A stretch of DNA of 52,095 nt. Source: CAZTPJ01 sp964614515 (GTDB taxonomy: Bacteria; Planctomycetota; Phycisphaerae; Phycisphaerales; UBA1924). Position numbers and translations under genes: made by a program. The DNA lies in contig CAZTPJ010000021.1 of assembly GCA_964614515.1 (NCBI GenBank), forward strand, positions 1 to 52,095. The letters run 5' to 3'. The notes beneath the pieces are model-generated. The model worked only from the letters and a program-made list of their open reading frames with translations, did no database searches and was not told the origin of the DNA. Below are positions 17,855-27,648 of this stretch, piece after piece (position 1 is the first letter of the stretch; the number at the start of each line of letters is the position of its first letter).

Positions 17855-20800
17855 TTGTTCGCGTCAACGACGATGCGTCCTTGTCGCACGGCCAGGTCCA
17901 CGCCCGCGCGACCGAGGGCCTCAAGGGGGGGGGTGATGCGCTTAAAGCCCATGCGTCGCAGCGCGGCCGCACCGAGATCATCCATCGCCGCGCCGAACTC
18001 GTGGCGCACGATGTACACGGCCGACTCGGCGACTTCGCCGGGCCAGATCAGGTCCGGCGATGTCACCGCGTCGAACGCGTCGCGCCAGCGAACGCGAGGA
18101 TGGGTCATGTCGGCGGGCATCAGGAACGGGCCATCGCGGCGCACCGCGCCGGACAAGGCCACGGCCGTGATCGCCGTCTCCACATGCGCTGGCGCCTGCC
18201 CGACCGCCCTCGATTGATAGGCATCGCAGACCAGTCGCCGGACTTCATCGACGTGAATCGGGCCTTCGACGGCGGCGACTCGCTGAATCAACTCGCCAAG
18301 TTCCTCGACACCCGCGCGGAGCAGGGCGTTGCGATCGCCGATGGGTTCGACGCGGAAGCGTTCATAGGGGACCACGCCCGGCGGCAGCGAATCCTCGCTG
18401 GGCGAGGGGGGGGCCTCGGCCCGGTGTGGGGCTTCCGCGGCGGGCGTCGGGGGCGGCGCCGCATCGCGCGGCGGCTCGTCGCTGCGCATCGCTTCATCGA
18501 TGCCGCGCAGCAGACGATCCAGCGCCCGCGCGGGATCGGCGAGCCACTCGATGGCCCAGGTGCGCACGATTCGCCAGCCGAGGTTGCCCAGGACGAGGTC
18601 TCGCAGGCGATCGCGATCGCGCGCGGTGGGACACGAGGCATAGACGGGGCCGTCGGTTTCGATCCCGATCTCGCAACGCCGACCATCTTCCGACAGGATC
18701 GCGATGTCGATGGTGAAGCCTTCGCAGCCAACGTTGGCGGCCGTGCGGAACCCGCGATCGCGCAGCGCTGCGGCGATGTGCGCGGCGAGTGATGCGGCGC
18801 GCATCGCGTGGCCGGGGGGGGGCGGCGCTTCACCGATGTCCGTGCCGGCCGATGAGGTCTGCCGTGCTGCGTAGTCCAGATATCCTCGCAGGGCGCGAAC
18901 GCCGCGCGGGGTGTTGGCGTCGACGCGGATCTGCTCCGGGCGAAGCGATGTGTACACGCTGCATGTACGCCGCGCGCGGGTGATGAGCACGTTGAGCCGT
19001 CGCCAGCCGCCGTCGAGATTCAGCGGGCCGAAGTTGTTGATGATGCGTCCGGTTTCATCGGGTCCATAACCGACGGAGAGGATCATCGCATCGCGTTCAT
19101 CGCCCTGAACGGTTTCGAGGTTCTTCACGAAGAACGGCTCTTCGCGGGCGGGGTCAAAGAAGGCCTCAACACGGGCATCCTGCTGCGACACGCGCAGGCG
19201 CTCGATCGCATCCTCAATCGCCCGCTGCTGCGCCACGCTGAACGCCCCGACACCCAGCGAGATGTCAGGATGCGCCCGCGCGTGTTCGATCACGGCCTCG
19301 GCGACGCGCTGGGCCTCGATCGGATTGTCCTGCCCGCGCGCCCGGCGATAGACACCATCCTCGACATGGATCAAACGGACGCCGTAGTCGTTCGAATGGC
19401 GATGAGGACTGGGGAACACGTGCAGCGCGCCGTCATAGAACTGTCCATTGGAAAACTCGATCAGCGTTTCATGCCGCGAGCGATAGTGCCAGCGCAGCGT
19501 CGTTCGCGCGGCCAGGTGCGCCTGACCGACGCCCAGAACGCTTTCGAGTTCGACGGCGGGCATGGCGAGTTCGGCCGCATCCGGCTCGCGATCTTCACCC
19601 AGCAGTGAGGCGAAGAAGTTCGTCGGCGGAAGTTGCTTCTCATCGCCCACGAGGACGATCTGCTTGCCGCGCGCCAGGGCGCCGATGGCGTCGGCAGGTT
19701 CGATCTGACTCGCTTCATCAAAGACCACCACGTCAAAGTTCAGCCGCCCCGGTTCAAGATACTGCGCCACGCTCAGCGGGCTCATCATGAAACACGGCTT
19801 GAGCCGCAAGATCGCCTCCGCGCAGGGCGAAGCGAGCAGCCCGCGAATCGGCTTGATGTTGCGGCGACGCCGGACTTCGGCTTCGAGGATGCCAAGGCCC
19901 GTGCCGGCCGTGGTCGCTTGGCCGAGGCGCGGGCGTTCCACGGCAATCTTGTGCGCGAGTCGCGCCCGCGTGGCCGTGAGCCATGCGGCGTCGAGCCTGC
20001 GGAAGGCATCGATGGTGTGTTCATGGTTCGCCGCGCGAAACAACCGCAGCGACTCGGACTCTCGGACATGATGATCCAGCCACACGCGATGGAACTGTCG
20101 GAGGAAGGCATCGACCCACGTCGCGGGGCCGTGCTCGCGCCCGCCGGCGTTGGTCCAGTCGAGAAACGGGCGCAGGCCCAGCGCGGCGGCCGCGTCGGTG
20201 GCGCGCTGAAGTTCCACCCAGTCATCGAGCGCGCTCTCGCCCGCTTTGGCGCATTCGCTGAGTCGCGCATCGAGATCGGTCCACATCGTGCGCTCAAGCG
20301 GCTGGCCGAGGAACGCAAGTTCAAGCCGCAGCGGCGCGGCGAGGGCCTTGAACTCATGTCGCAGTTTTTCCACGGCCCAGCGAATCGCGTCGATCGACGG
20401 CTGCGCATGCGGCCGCGCGGGCGCACGAACGCACGCCTGCTCCAACGCATCATCGTCGATGATTCCCATCGCGACAGGTTGGCGAATCACCACGAGCACG
20501 CCCGCGCGCCGCTCAAGTTCGCCCCACGGGCTGTGGTCACCCTTCCAAAGCGAGCCGAAGAGCGCTTCGCCGCGCACCTGTTGGCCGCGAATCTCGTGCG
20601 CAAGCCCGCGCGCCTCGACCAGCAAGGCGAGGTCGTCAGCGATGCGCTGGGGCCGCGGCCGTACGCCGGGTTGCAGATGCTGGCGAACCGCGCGGCGGAT
20701 GCTCCACCATGTCGGCGAGAACACGCGCCATCGTCGATGCGCCAGGCGCTTCCACGCCTGCTCGACATCGGTCCAGTTGTACGCCTCGGCCGCGGTCAGC

Positions 20801-22626
20801 CAGCGATCCTCGATCAACTCGCGGATCTGCTCGAGTCTTCGCCCGCGCGTGAGCAGGGCCTGCACATCCGGCGGCGTCGTGTTCCACGCCGCGTTACGCA
20901 GCGACCGTGCATCATCCTTGGGAAACGACACGATCGCGTCCGCGGCCTTGGCCACGGCCAGCGCATGGTCAATCGTTTGCGGATTGCCAAGACCCATGGT
21001 GGTCGCGAGGCGATTGGCCGTGGCCACGACGCCTTGCAGCGCCGTGCGCGTGGCGGCCAGCGCGGGGCTTACGCCCTGTCGCACGGTGAGCGGCAACTCG
21101 CGCAGGCCCACGCCGCGCCAGGCGTGCGACTTCGGTTCTCCCGCGCGCGTGGCTGCGTTCGCCAGCACACGCACGGCGTCGGTCGCGCGGTCCAACTGGT
21201 CTCGCGTCCATTGCAGCATTTCCGGCATCGCAAACGGGGCCTCGGGCGCCGACTGAAGATGCACGCATCGCGCGATCGCGTCGTGTGGGGTCAGATTCAA
21301 CGGCCGCACAGGACAATGCAAAGCCCGGACATAGTGATTCAGCGATGCGCGAAGGCGCGCCAGTTCTTCAGGACTCAGGTCGCCGGCGTCGCCCCCCCCT
21401 TTCACGCCGTGGCCCGCCAGCGCGCGCGACAAATCTTCCACGAAAGCCCGCTTGCTTGCCTTGCGGCTGTGCAGTTCCGCCACGAACGCCCCTAGGCCGA
21501 CCTGTTCCAGGCGTCGCTTGACGACCTCCAGCGCCGCGGCCTTTTCCGCGACGAACAGCACCGTCTTGCCCGCGGCCAGGCACTCCGCGATGATGTTGGT
21601 GATGGTCTGCGACTTGCCCGTGCCCGGCGGACCTTCGATCACGAGGCTCACGCCGCGTTTGGCCGCGAGAATCGCGATCTCCTGACTCGAATCCGCGTCG
21701 AGCACCTGAAACGTCTCGCTCGGCGGAATGCGATCGTCCAGTTCCGTGGGGCCGGAGATGCCCAGTTCCCGGCGTGGCCACGGCGAGGCCAAGCCGCACA
21801 GCGACACCACCAGCGGATGTTCCTCCAGGCGTGATGTTGCGGGCCAGCGCGCGGGATCCAGATCAGAGTACATCAGCAATTTGGCAAACGACAGCGTCGC
21901 GACGTGCATGTCTGTTTGCAGCGTCCACGCCTGGCCAGGGACCATGATCCGGCCCATCGCCTCAAAGAGCGCGGCCACGGGACGCTCGCGCGACGGGTCG
22001 AACTCGGGCAGTTCGACGTTGAACGCGACGCGGCACATCTCGCGCAGCACGGGATTGACCACCGGCTCATCGTCGATGGCGCGAAGCACATATCGATGCC
22101 GCACGCTGCGCCGCTGAAGTTCGACGGGGATGAGCAGCAGTGGCGCCAGCGATCGTGCGCCCGTGCGATCCGCCCATTCCAGCAGACCGATCGTCAGGTA
22201 CAGGATGTTGCACCCCTGCTCCTGGATCGCGCTCTCGGCCTGACGGCTGAGGTTGAGAAGCAGTGTCTGAAGGCGCGGGCCGGTGTGCGGAGTCTGAAGA
22301 TTCAGGTCGGTGCGGGCGGCCTCATCGGGCTTGTCGGGTTCGCCCGTTGGCGTCGCGTCCGCGATGTCGGCGGGAAGATCAAACTCGGCCCCCCCCTCGC
22401 GCGAGGCGGATGCCTCATCGGACGCGAGCGCGGCTGTGGGCGGCTCATCGTTCGGCAGGAAACGCATGCCCTTCTGCTGCACGCAGAGAATGTCGTGAAT
22501 CGCCTCCGGGTCTTCGCGTACGATGCGCACGACGCCCGCGGCCGTGGGCTTGAAGTTGAGCAGTCGATTGCGCCGGCTCAGGTCGAGCAGTCGTCGTCGC
22601 GCATCATCGAGTCGGTCGCGGATCAT
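17830..22626 (-). CDS. DUF4011-type SF1 helicase with C-terminal Vsr/MTES_1575-like nuclease
   Basis: A 1598-residue protein. The N-terminal part (LDLSRRNRLLNF, about residues 14-25) fits DUF4011. An SF1 helicase core follows: Walker A IEGPPGTGKSQTITNII near 330, motif II VVFDEASQ near 968, motif III LVGDEKQLPP, then TLRWHYRSRHETLI, VQGDERDAMILSVG and motif VI NVLITRARR near 1217. At about 1300-1370 comes a PD-(D/E)XK-type nuclease (IDIAI, IGIETDGPVYAS, RDRDRLRDLVL, GWRIVRTWAIEW). The C-terminus resembles DUF3320. This one-gene architecture has been reported as an antiphage type (Hhe, from memory). It is alone, minus strand, overlapping the symporter by 25 bases. It holds five 8-9-base G/C runs, without breaking the frame. 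Confidence 0.9.
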   Translation of the reverse strand: MIRDRLDDARRRLLDLSRRNRLLNFKPTAAGVVRIVREDPEAIHDILCVQQKGMRFLPNDEPPTAALASDEASASREGGAEFDLPADIADATPTGEPDKPDEAARTDLNLQTPHTGPRLQTLLLNLSRQAESAIQEQGCNILYLTIGLLEWADRTGARSLAPLLLIPVELQRRSVRHRYVLRAIDDEPVVNPVLREMCRVAFNVELPEFDPSRERPVAALFEAMGRIMVPGQAWTLQTDMHVATLSFAKLLMYSDLDPARWPATSRLEEHPLVVSLCGLASPWPRRELGISGPTELDDRIPPSETFQVLDADSSQEIAILAAKRGVSLVIEGPPGTGKSQTITNIIAECLAAGKTVLFVAEKAAALEVVKRRLEQVGLGAFVAELHSRKASKRAFVEDLSRALAGHGVKGGGDAGDLSPEELARLRASLNHYVRALHCPVRPLNLTPHDAIARCVHLQSAPEAPFAMPEMLQWTRDQLDRATDAVRVLANAATRAGEPKSHAWRGVGLRELPLTVRQGVSPALAATRTALQGVVATANRLATTMGLGNPQTIDHALAVAKAADAIVSFPKDDARSLRNAAWNTTPPDVQALLTRGRRLEQIRELIEDRWLTAAEAYNWTDVEQAWKRLAHRRWRVFSPTWWSIRRAVRQHLQPGVRPRPQRIADDLALLVEARGLAHEIRGQQVRGEALFGSLWKGDHSPWGELERRAGVLVVIRQPVAMGIIDDDALEQACVRAPARPHAQPSIDAIRWAVEKLRHEFKALAAPLRLELAFLGQPLERTMWTDLDARLSECAKAGESALDDWVELQRATDAAAALGLRPFLDWTNAGGREHGPATWVDAFLRQFHRVWLDHHVRESESLRLFRAANHEHTIDAFRRLDAAWLTATRARLAHKIAVERPRLGQATTAGTGLGILEAEVRRRRNIKPIRGLLASPCAEAILRLKPCFMMSPLSVAQYLEPGRLNFDVVVFDEASQIEPADAIGALARGKQIVLVGDEKQLPPTNFFASLLGEDREPDAAELAMPAVELESVLGVGQAHLAARTTLRWHYRSRHETLIEFSNGQFYDGALHVFPSPHRHSNDYGVRLIHVEDGVYRRARGQDNPIEAQRVAEAVIEHARAHPDISLGVGAFSVAQQRAIEDAIERLRVSQQDARVEAFFDPAREEPFFVKNLETVQGDERDAMILSVGYGPDETGRIINNFGPLNLDGGWRRLNVLITRARRTCSVYTSLRPEQIRVDANTPRGVRALRGYLDYAARQTSSAGTDIGEAPPPPGHAMRAASLAAHIAAALRDRGFRTAANVGCEGFTIDIAILSEDGRRCEIGIETDGPVYASCPTARDRDRLRDLVLGNLGWRIVRTWAIEWLADPARALDRLLRGIDEAMRSDEPPRDAAPPPTPAAEAPHRAEAPPSPSEDSLPPGVVPYERFRVEPIGDRNALLRAGVEELGELIQRVAAVEGPIHVDEVRRLVCDAYQSRAVGQAPAHVETAITAVALSGAVRRDGPFLMPADMTHPRVRWRDAFDAVTSPDLIWPGEVAESAVYIVRHEFGAAMDDLGAAALRRMGFKRITPPLEALGRAGVDLAVRQGRIVVDANNYARPVSS

Positions 22627-22727
22627 ACGGGGTGATTGTTGGGCGCTTGGGACATCGCCGCCCGGTTACAGCGCCTGTTTGCTGATAGCACGATTATGAA
22701 GTGCGCCGCGTTGTGTGACGCACTCCC

Positions 22728-23600
22728 TCAATCCAACTTCCCAAACCGCCCCGCCCGCACATCGTCGATCGCGACCTGAATCTCCTCGGGCGAACTCAGC
22801 ACAAACGGGCCGTAGGCCACGACGGGTTCGTCGATGCCTTCGCCGCCGAGCACGAGAACGTGCGAATCTTCCGCGGCCTGGAGCGCGATCGCCCCCCCCT
22901 CGCGCGACACCACGGCCAGTTGCCCGCGATCGGTCGAGTGCGTCCCGCCGACCCACACCGACCCGTGCCGCACGAACACGGCCGCATTCCAGCCCTCGGG
23001 CATGGGCAGCCGTGCCTCCGCCCCCTTGTTGAGCGCGACATCCCACAGGGCGATGGGCGTAAAGGTCTTCGCCGCGCCGCGAGCGCCGCCAAATTCGCCC
23101 GCGATCACGCGCACTCGCCCCGCGCCGCCTGCAAGGTCCACGACGGGAATCGCATCGCGCGTGAGCGTTTGATATCCCGGCGGCGACGTCTTGTCCTTCT
23201 TCGGCAGGTTGACCCACAACTGCGCGACTTCAAACGCCCCCCCCTTGCGCGTGAACTCCGCCGAGTGCTTCTCTTCATGCAAGACGCCGGCCCCGGCCGT
23301 CATCCACTGCACATCACCGGGGCCGATCTTCCCGCGATTGCCGGCCGAGTCGCGATGTTCGAGTTCGCCCGCGAACACGAGCGTGACGGTTTCAAAGCCG
23401 CGATGGGGGTGCGAATCGACGCCGCGCGGCTTCTTCGCCGGCGCGAACTCGTGCGGCCCGCCATAGTCCATCAAGACAAACGGGCTGAGCCTGCGCCCCA
23501 CGCGCTGCGGCGAAATCACCGACGCCACCGGGAATCCATCGCCAACCCAGTGCATCTCCGGCGCTGACAACACCGTCTCGACAGCCTTCACGTCCGCCAT
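22728..23600 (-). CDS. Pirin family protein
   Basis: A 290-residue bicupin protein. The start ATG at 23598-23600 (MADVKAVETVLSAPEM) has AAGGAG close upstream. The N-terminal cupin carries the metal ligands typical of pirin: HPHRGFETVTLV with two His near residues 58-60, and the later HEEKHS with His and Glu near 100-106, expected to hold iron. DAGHWMTAGAG-like sequence (VQWMTAGAGVLHEE) confirms the family. Some pirins have quercetinase activity or act as redox sensors; the role here is not known. It runs leftwards, in the same direction as the helicase, with a 101-base gap, so could be transcribed with it. It has 8-base C runs at 22892 and 23237. Confidence 0.9.
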   Translation of the reverse strand: MADVKAVETVLSAPEMHWVGDGFPVASVISPQRVGRRLSPFVLMDYGGPHEFAPAKKPRGVDSHPHRGFETVTLVFAGELEHRDSAGNRGKIGPGDVQWMTAGAGVLHEEKHSAEFTRKGGAFEVAQLWVNLPKKDKTSPPGYQTLTRDAIPVVDLAGGAGRVRVIAGEFGGARGAAKTFTPIALWDVALNKGAEARLPMPEGWNAAVFVRHGSVWVGGTHSTDRGQLAVVSREGGAIALQAAEDSHVLVLGGEGIDEPVVAYGPFVLSSPEEIQVAIDDVRAGRFGKLD

Positions 23601-23759
23601 GATTCCGCTCCTTTGGGCCTGCAGGCCCGACACAGGGCCGTTTCGCCCTTGTCAGGTTAGCCCGCGCGACGTTCCTCCGCCGCAATCAGCGGTTCGGGCC
23701 ATGGCCGCGGACCATGTCGGACGCCGAAAGCGCGTGCAACCGAAGGGGGATTATGCCGA

Positions 23760-23765
23760 TATAAT
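23760..23765 (+). promoter_or_regulatory. Possible -10 element TATAAT upstream of the exporter operon
   Basis: A perfect TATAAT stands in this G/C-rich gap, 13 bases before the ATG at 23779. I cannot see a good -35 box at the right distance. If it is used, the transcript would begin only a few bases before the start codon or at the downstream ATGs. Confidence 0.3.
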
Positions 23766-23778
23766 GCCCCGGTCAACC

Positions 23779-24168
23779 ATGATCGTCATGCGTTTCAACT
23801 TGATGTCCCGATCGCCCTCGGCGCGACTCGCGCTGATGGTGATGGTCATCGTCGGGTTGATCGTCGCGCCGGTATCGGTGAGCGCTGAGTGCTGCGATGA
23901 TCCGAGCGAGCCGCCGGCGCGTGTGGACCCATGCTGCGATGCGCCGGCCCCCGCGGCCCCGCCGTCGGACTGCGAACCGTGCGATGATGACGGTCCTTGC
24001 GACTGCGGTTGTCCGCGATGCGGGTGCGTGGTGGTCAAGGCCCCGCTGTCGCGCACGCTTGCGTCGAATCTTCCCCCCCCCTTGCCGGCCAGCGTGGTCA
24101 TCGTCGCCGCGCCACGGGGCCATAGCCACGAATCACATCTCGATCTCCTGCGTCCGCCGAGAGTCTGA
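23779..24168 (+). CDS. Small secreted Cys-rich protein, first gene of exporter operon
   Basis: A protein of about 129 residues from ATG 23779 (MIVMRFNLMSRSPSARL); later in-frame ATGs at 23788 and 23803 are possible. A signal peptide is followed by a mature part with eleven cysteines in about 45 residues (AECCDDPSE, VDPCCDAP, DCEPCDDDGPCDCGCPRCGC) and later HSHESH near the C-terminus. The Cys/Asp/His make-up suggests metal or thiol chemistry in the periplasm. It lies 68 bases upstream of the membrane fusion protein. I do not recognise the family. The frame contains a 9-base C run encoding PPP. Confidence 0.65.
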   Translation: MIVMRFNLMSRSPSARLALMVMVIVGLIVAPVSVSAECCDDPSEPPARVDPCCDAPAPAAPPSDCEPCDDDGPCDCGCPRCGCVVVKAPLSRTLASNLPPPLPASVVIVAAPRGHSHESHLDLLRPPRV

Positions 24169-24222
24169 CGTGATCGTCGCGCATGTTCCGCGCGCATCGT
24201 CCGTCAACCAGACTCACGCGAC

Positions 24223-24228
24223 AAGGAG
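24223..24228 (+). promoter_or_regulatory. Shine-Dalgarno AAGGAG of the membrane fusion protein
   Basis: AAGGAG ends eight bases before the ATG at 24237, which fixes the start and rejects the 18-residue longer frame from 24183. Confidence 0.7.
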
Positions 24229-24236
24229 ATGATCTC

Positions 24237-25784
24237 ATGCCATCCGCTCGCCCCGGCCGTGCGCCCGCGACGCCCAAAGACCATGCACGACACGCGCGCC
24301 TGCCCATCATCGCCGCGATCGCCATCGCCGCCGTCACGCTGGGTTTGCTGGCGTTCTCAGCGCGGTCCGCGCTGTGGCCGACGATTCCGGTGCGTGTTCG
24401 CCCGGTACTCGTCGAGTTTGCGCAGCCATCAACGACCGGTCCCACTCGCCCGACCATCACCGTACAGGGACCGGGATGGGTCGAGCCTGAACCCTTCGCG
24501 ATGGCCGCCACGGCCCTGGCCGACGGCGTCGTAGCGGAGATGTTTGTCCTCGAAGGCGACCTCGTTCAGCAGGGCCAGCCGATCGCACGGCTGATTGATG
24601 ATGATGCGCGGCTGGCGCTCGCCGCCGCGAGCGCGGATGTTGATGCCGCGCAGGCCGCGATGTCACTCGCGACGGCGCAGCATACGGCCGCGCAGGCCGA
24701 CTGGGACAATCCGGTTGAGCGTTCGCGTGCGGTGGCGATGGCGCACGCGCGCCTCGATGAGTCTGAAGCGGAGTTGTCGCGTCTGCCGCACGTGATCGCC
24801 GCCGAACAAGCCGTGCTCGACCGACTGGAAGAAGAGCACAAGCGCGCGGTGGATGCACGGCGGACCAACGCGGTGACGGAGTTTGAACTTGTCATCGTTG
24901 AACATCGTGTGACGGAGCAGGCCGCGACGCTCGATGCCGTGCGGCGGCAGGCGGACGTTCTGACGGCGCAGCGCGATCAGGCTCGCGCGGACCTTGAGGC
25001 CGTGCAAAGGCACGCGAACCTTCGCATCGCGGAGCGTCAGGCGCTGGAGGTTGCGTCGGCCCGCGTGGCTCAGGCACGGGCGTCCCTCGCCCAGGCGCAG
25101 GCGAAGCGCGATGAGGCCGAACTGCGGCTGTCACGAATGACCATCGCCGCGCCGATCACCGGCCACATCATGCGTCGGCTCAAAGCGCCCGGCGACAAGG
25201 TCATGCTCGGCATGGATGATCCGCGATCGGCCCAGGTCGCGATCCTCTATGACACCCAGCGCATCCAGGTCCGCGTGGATGTCCCACTGGCCGACGCAGC
25301 GCACATCTTCATCGGTCAGACATGCGACATCATCGTCGAGATCCTGCCTGATCAGACTTTCAAAGGCGAAGTTATCCGCATCGTTCATGAGGCCGACTTG
25401 CAGAAGAACACGCTGCAGGCGAAGGTGCGCATTATGAACCCTTCGCCCCTCCTGCGGCCGGAGATGCTGGCGCGGGTCAAGTTTCTTCCTGGAGATGGCG
25501 GCGGATCGGCCACCGCGCGCGAGGAATCTCCACACGCGCTCGTGCCCACGGAGTTTCTTGATGATGCGACACCGACGACGTCGCGCGTGTGGGCCGTGCG
25601 CGAGCGTGTGGGATCGCGCGGGCGTCTGCATCCGGTGGTCGTGACCGTGGTTGACGGAACGCCGACGCATTCCCGCATCGCCGGCGAACTTCGCCCGACA
25701 GATCTGATCGCCGAGCCTGCGCCACATTTCAAGGCCAACGCGCGTGTTCGCATCGTCGCGGCCGTGCAGGGAGCCGCGCCATGA
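24237..25784 (+). CDS. HlyD-type membrane fusion protein
   Basis: A 515-residue periplasmic adaptor starting MPSARPGRAPATPKDHAR, with one membrane anchor near residues 22-44 (LPIIAAIAIAAVTLGLLAFS). A lipoyl-like segment (ALADGVVAEMFVLEGDLVQQ) follows at about 95-115. Next comes a very long alpha-hairpin of some 200 residues rich in Ala, Arg and Glu, then the second half-lipoyl (MTIAAPITGHIMRRL) and beta-barrel domains (VDVPLADAAHIFIGQ). It bridges the inner-membrane ABC pump to an outer component. ATGA overlap with the following ATPase gene shows tight coupling. It is somewhat longer than MacA. Confidence 0.9.
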   Translation: MPSARPGRAPATPKDHARHARLPIIAAIAIAAVTLGLLAFSARSALWPTIPVRVRPVLVEFAQPSTTGPTRPTITVQGPGWVEPEPFAMAATALADGVVAEMFVLEGDLVQQGQPIARLIDDDARLALAAASADVDAAQAAMSLATAQHTAAQADWDNPVERSRAVAMAHARLDESEAELSRLPHVIAAEQAVLDRLEEEHKRAVDARRTNAVTEFELVIVEHRVTEQAATLDAVRRQADVLTAQRDQARADLEAVQRHANLRIAERQALEVASARVAQARASLAQAQAKRDEAELRLSRMTIAAPITGHIMRRLKAPGDKVMLGMDDPRSAQVAILYDTQRIQVRVDVPLADAAHIFIGQTCDIIVEILPDQTFKGEVIRIVHEADLQKNTLQAKVRIMNPSPLLRPEMLARVKFLPGDGGGSATAREESPHALVPTEFLDDATPTTSRVWAVRERVGSRGRLHPVVVTVVDGTPTHSRIAGELRPTDLIAEPAPHFKANARVRIVAAVQGAAP

Positions 25785-26500
25785 CGTTGATCGAGTGTCG
25801 CGGCCTGACGCGCGAGTATCACAAGGGCGATGTCCTCATCCGTCCGCTCGATGCGCTGGACCTTGATGTCCCGGCGGGGGACTTTCTCGCGCTGATGGGT
25901 CCGAGCGGCAGCGGCAAGACGACGCTGCTGAATCTGATCGCGGGGATCGACACGCCCACGCGAGGGACGCTGACGATCGGCGGCGTGAACATCGCGGGCC
26001 TGTCGCGAAGTCGTCTGGCCGCGTGGCGCTCGCGACACATCGGATTTGTCTTTCAACTCTACAACCTGATTCCGGTATTGACGGCGTTTGAGAACGTGGA
26101 ACTGCCGCTGCTGCTGCACAAACTGCCGCGCGGCGAGCGCCATCGCCGCGTGGTCGAAGCCCTCGACCGCGTGGGGCTTGGCGATCGGCACGACCATTAT
26201 CCACGGCAACTCTCCGGCGGGCAGGAGCAGCGCGTCGCCATCGCCCGCGCCATCGTCACCGATCCGCCGATCCTCGTCGCCGATGAACCAACGGGCGACC
26301 TCGATCGTGCTTCGGCCGCGGCCGTCATGGATCTGCTCATGGGCCTCAACCGCGAGATGCACAAGACGATCCTCCTCGTGACGCATGATCCGTATGTGGC
26401 CGAGCACGCCAAGCGCACGCTTCACCTGGACAAGGGCCGCCTGGTCGAACAGGCCGACATCGCACCTGACGCGGCAGCCGGCGCGGAGGCTCTGGCATGA
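25781..26500 (+). CDS. ABC exporter ATPase (MacB/LolD type)
   Basis: A 239-residue ATPase with Walker A GPSGSGKTTLLNLIAG (about 43-58), Q-loop FVFQLYNLIPVLTAFENVEL, signature LSGGQEQRVAIARAI, Walker B ILVADEPTGDLD and H-loop ILLVTHDPYVAEHA. The FQ-x-NL-P motif is typical of the MacB/LolD/FtsE group that works with FtsX-type permeases, two of which follow. It overlaps genes on both sides by ATGA, so translation is coupled. It would power export or extraction from the inner membrane. Confidence 0.93.
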   Translation: MTLIECRGLTREYHKGDVLIRPLDALDLDVPAGDFLALMGPSGSGKTTLLNLIAGIDTPTRGTLTIGGVNIAGLSRSRLAAWRSRHIGFVFQLYNLIPVLTAFENVELPLLLHKLPRGERHRRVVEALDRVGLGDRHDHYPRQLSGGQEQRVAIARAIVTDPPILVADEPTGDLDRASAAAVMDLLMGLNREMHKTILLVTHDPYVAEHAKRTLHLDKGRLVEQADIAPDAAAGAEALA

Positions 26501-27648
26501 TCGCCGTACGATTTCTCCCCATCATCCTCAAGCACATCACGCGACACCGCGTGCGCACCGGACTCACAGCCGCGGGCATTGCGGTCGCGATGTTCCTGTT
26601 CACGGCCGTGCAGGCGATGCATCATGGCGTGACGTTGGCGACGCGATCAACGGCGGAGGATTCGACGCTGGTGGTGTATCGCAAGGATCGGTTCTGTCCG
26701 GCGACGAGCCAGATGCCGCAGGATTATGAATCGCGCATCGCGCGGATCAACGGGGTTTCGTCGGTCATTCCCATCGCCATCGTCGTGACCAACTGCCGCA
26801 CGAGCCTTGATGTCGTCACATTTCGCGGCGTGCCGAAGGAGCAGTTCCTCGCGCAGCGGCGCGACTCGCTCCGCGTCACGGCCGGGTCGCTCGATGACTG
26901 GCTGCGCCGAACCGATGCGGCCATCGTCGGCCAGACGCTCGCCGATCGACGCGGACTTCGCCCCGGCATGACCTTTGACGCGGCGGGCATCACGGCGGTC
27001 GTCGCGGCCGTCATCCGATCCGATGATCCGCAGGATCACAACGTGGCGTACACAGCGCTGGAGTTCATCCAGTTGGCCGGTCGGAACCAACTGGGCATCG
27101 TCACGCAGTTCAACGTGCGTGTGGCCGATCCATCGCTGCTCGATGATGTCGCCCAGCGCATCGACGATGAGTTCAGGCACGCGCAGGCCCCCACCGCGAC
27201 GTTCACGGAGAAGGCGTTTACGGCGCGCGTGGCGCAGGATGTCGTGGAACTTGTGCGATTCGCGTGGTGGCTGGGGATTGGATGCCTCGCGGCCGTGCTC
27301 GCCCTCGTTGCCAACGCGATCATCCTCAGCGTGCAATCGCGTTTGTCCGAGCACGCGATTCTTCAGACGCTGGGCTACACATCGCGGCACATCGCGGCGA
27401 TGATCGTGACGGAGGGGGCGATCATCGCGGTCATTGGCGGCCTCGCGGGCGCGTCGGCCGCGGTGATCCTCGCGCGAAGCGCCAGCCTCGCGCTGTCGGT
27501 CGAAGGACAGTCGATTCCGATCACGGCCGGGCCGCAACTGCTCATCACCGGACTCGTCGTGTGCGCTGTCATCGGCACACTCGCGGGACTGGTCCCCGCG
27601 CTTCAGGCCTCACGAAAGGACATCGCCGCATGTTTCCGAACGGTTTGA
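26497..27648 (+). CDS. FtsX/MacB-type permease, first of two
   Basis: A 383-residue permease with an N-terminal helix (TGLTAAGIAVAMFLFTAV), an extracytoplasmic domain of roughly 200 residues and three C-terminal helices, one near WWLGIGCLAAVLALVANAI and one near IVTEGAIIAVIGGLAGA. This is the MacB/FtsX layout. It ends with a TGA at 27646-27648. The second permease gene starts 380 bases later, after an unusual repeat region. The two proteins may form a heterodimer. It lies directly after the ATPase gene. Confidence 0.88.
   Translation: MIAVRFLPIILKHITRHRVRTGLTAAGIAVAMFLFTAVQAMHHGVTLATRSTAEDSTLVVYRKDRFCPATSQMPQDYESRIARINGVSSVIPIAIVVTNCRTSLDVVTFRGVPKEQFLAQRRDSLRVTAGSLDDWLRRTDAAIVGQTLADRRGLRPGMTFDAAGITAVVAAVIRSDDPQDHNVAYTALEFIQLAGRNQLGIVTQFNVRVADPSLLDDVAQRIDDEFRHAQAPTATFTEKAFTARVAQDVVELVRFAWWLGIGCLAAVLALVANAIILSVQSRLSEHAILQTLGYTSRHIAAMIVTEGAIIAVIGGLAGASAAVILARSASLALSVEGQSIPITAGPQLLITGLVVCAVIGTLAGLVPALQASRKDIAACFRTV

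Noticed and set aside
19633..21495. A 620-codon plus-strand open frame
   Set aside because: It is fully antisense to the DUF4011 helicase, whose motifs are clear. High G+C content makes long antisense frames; the translation is Arg/His-rich with no domain.
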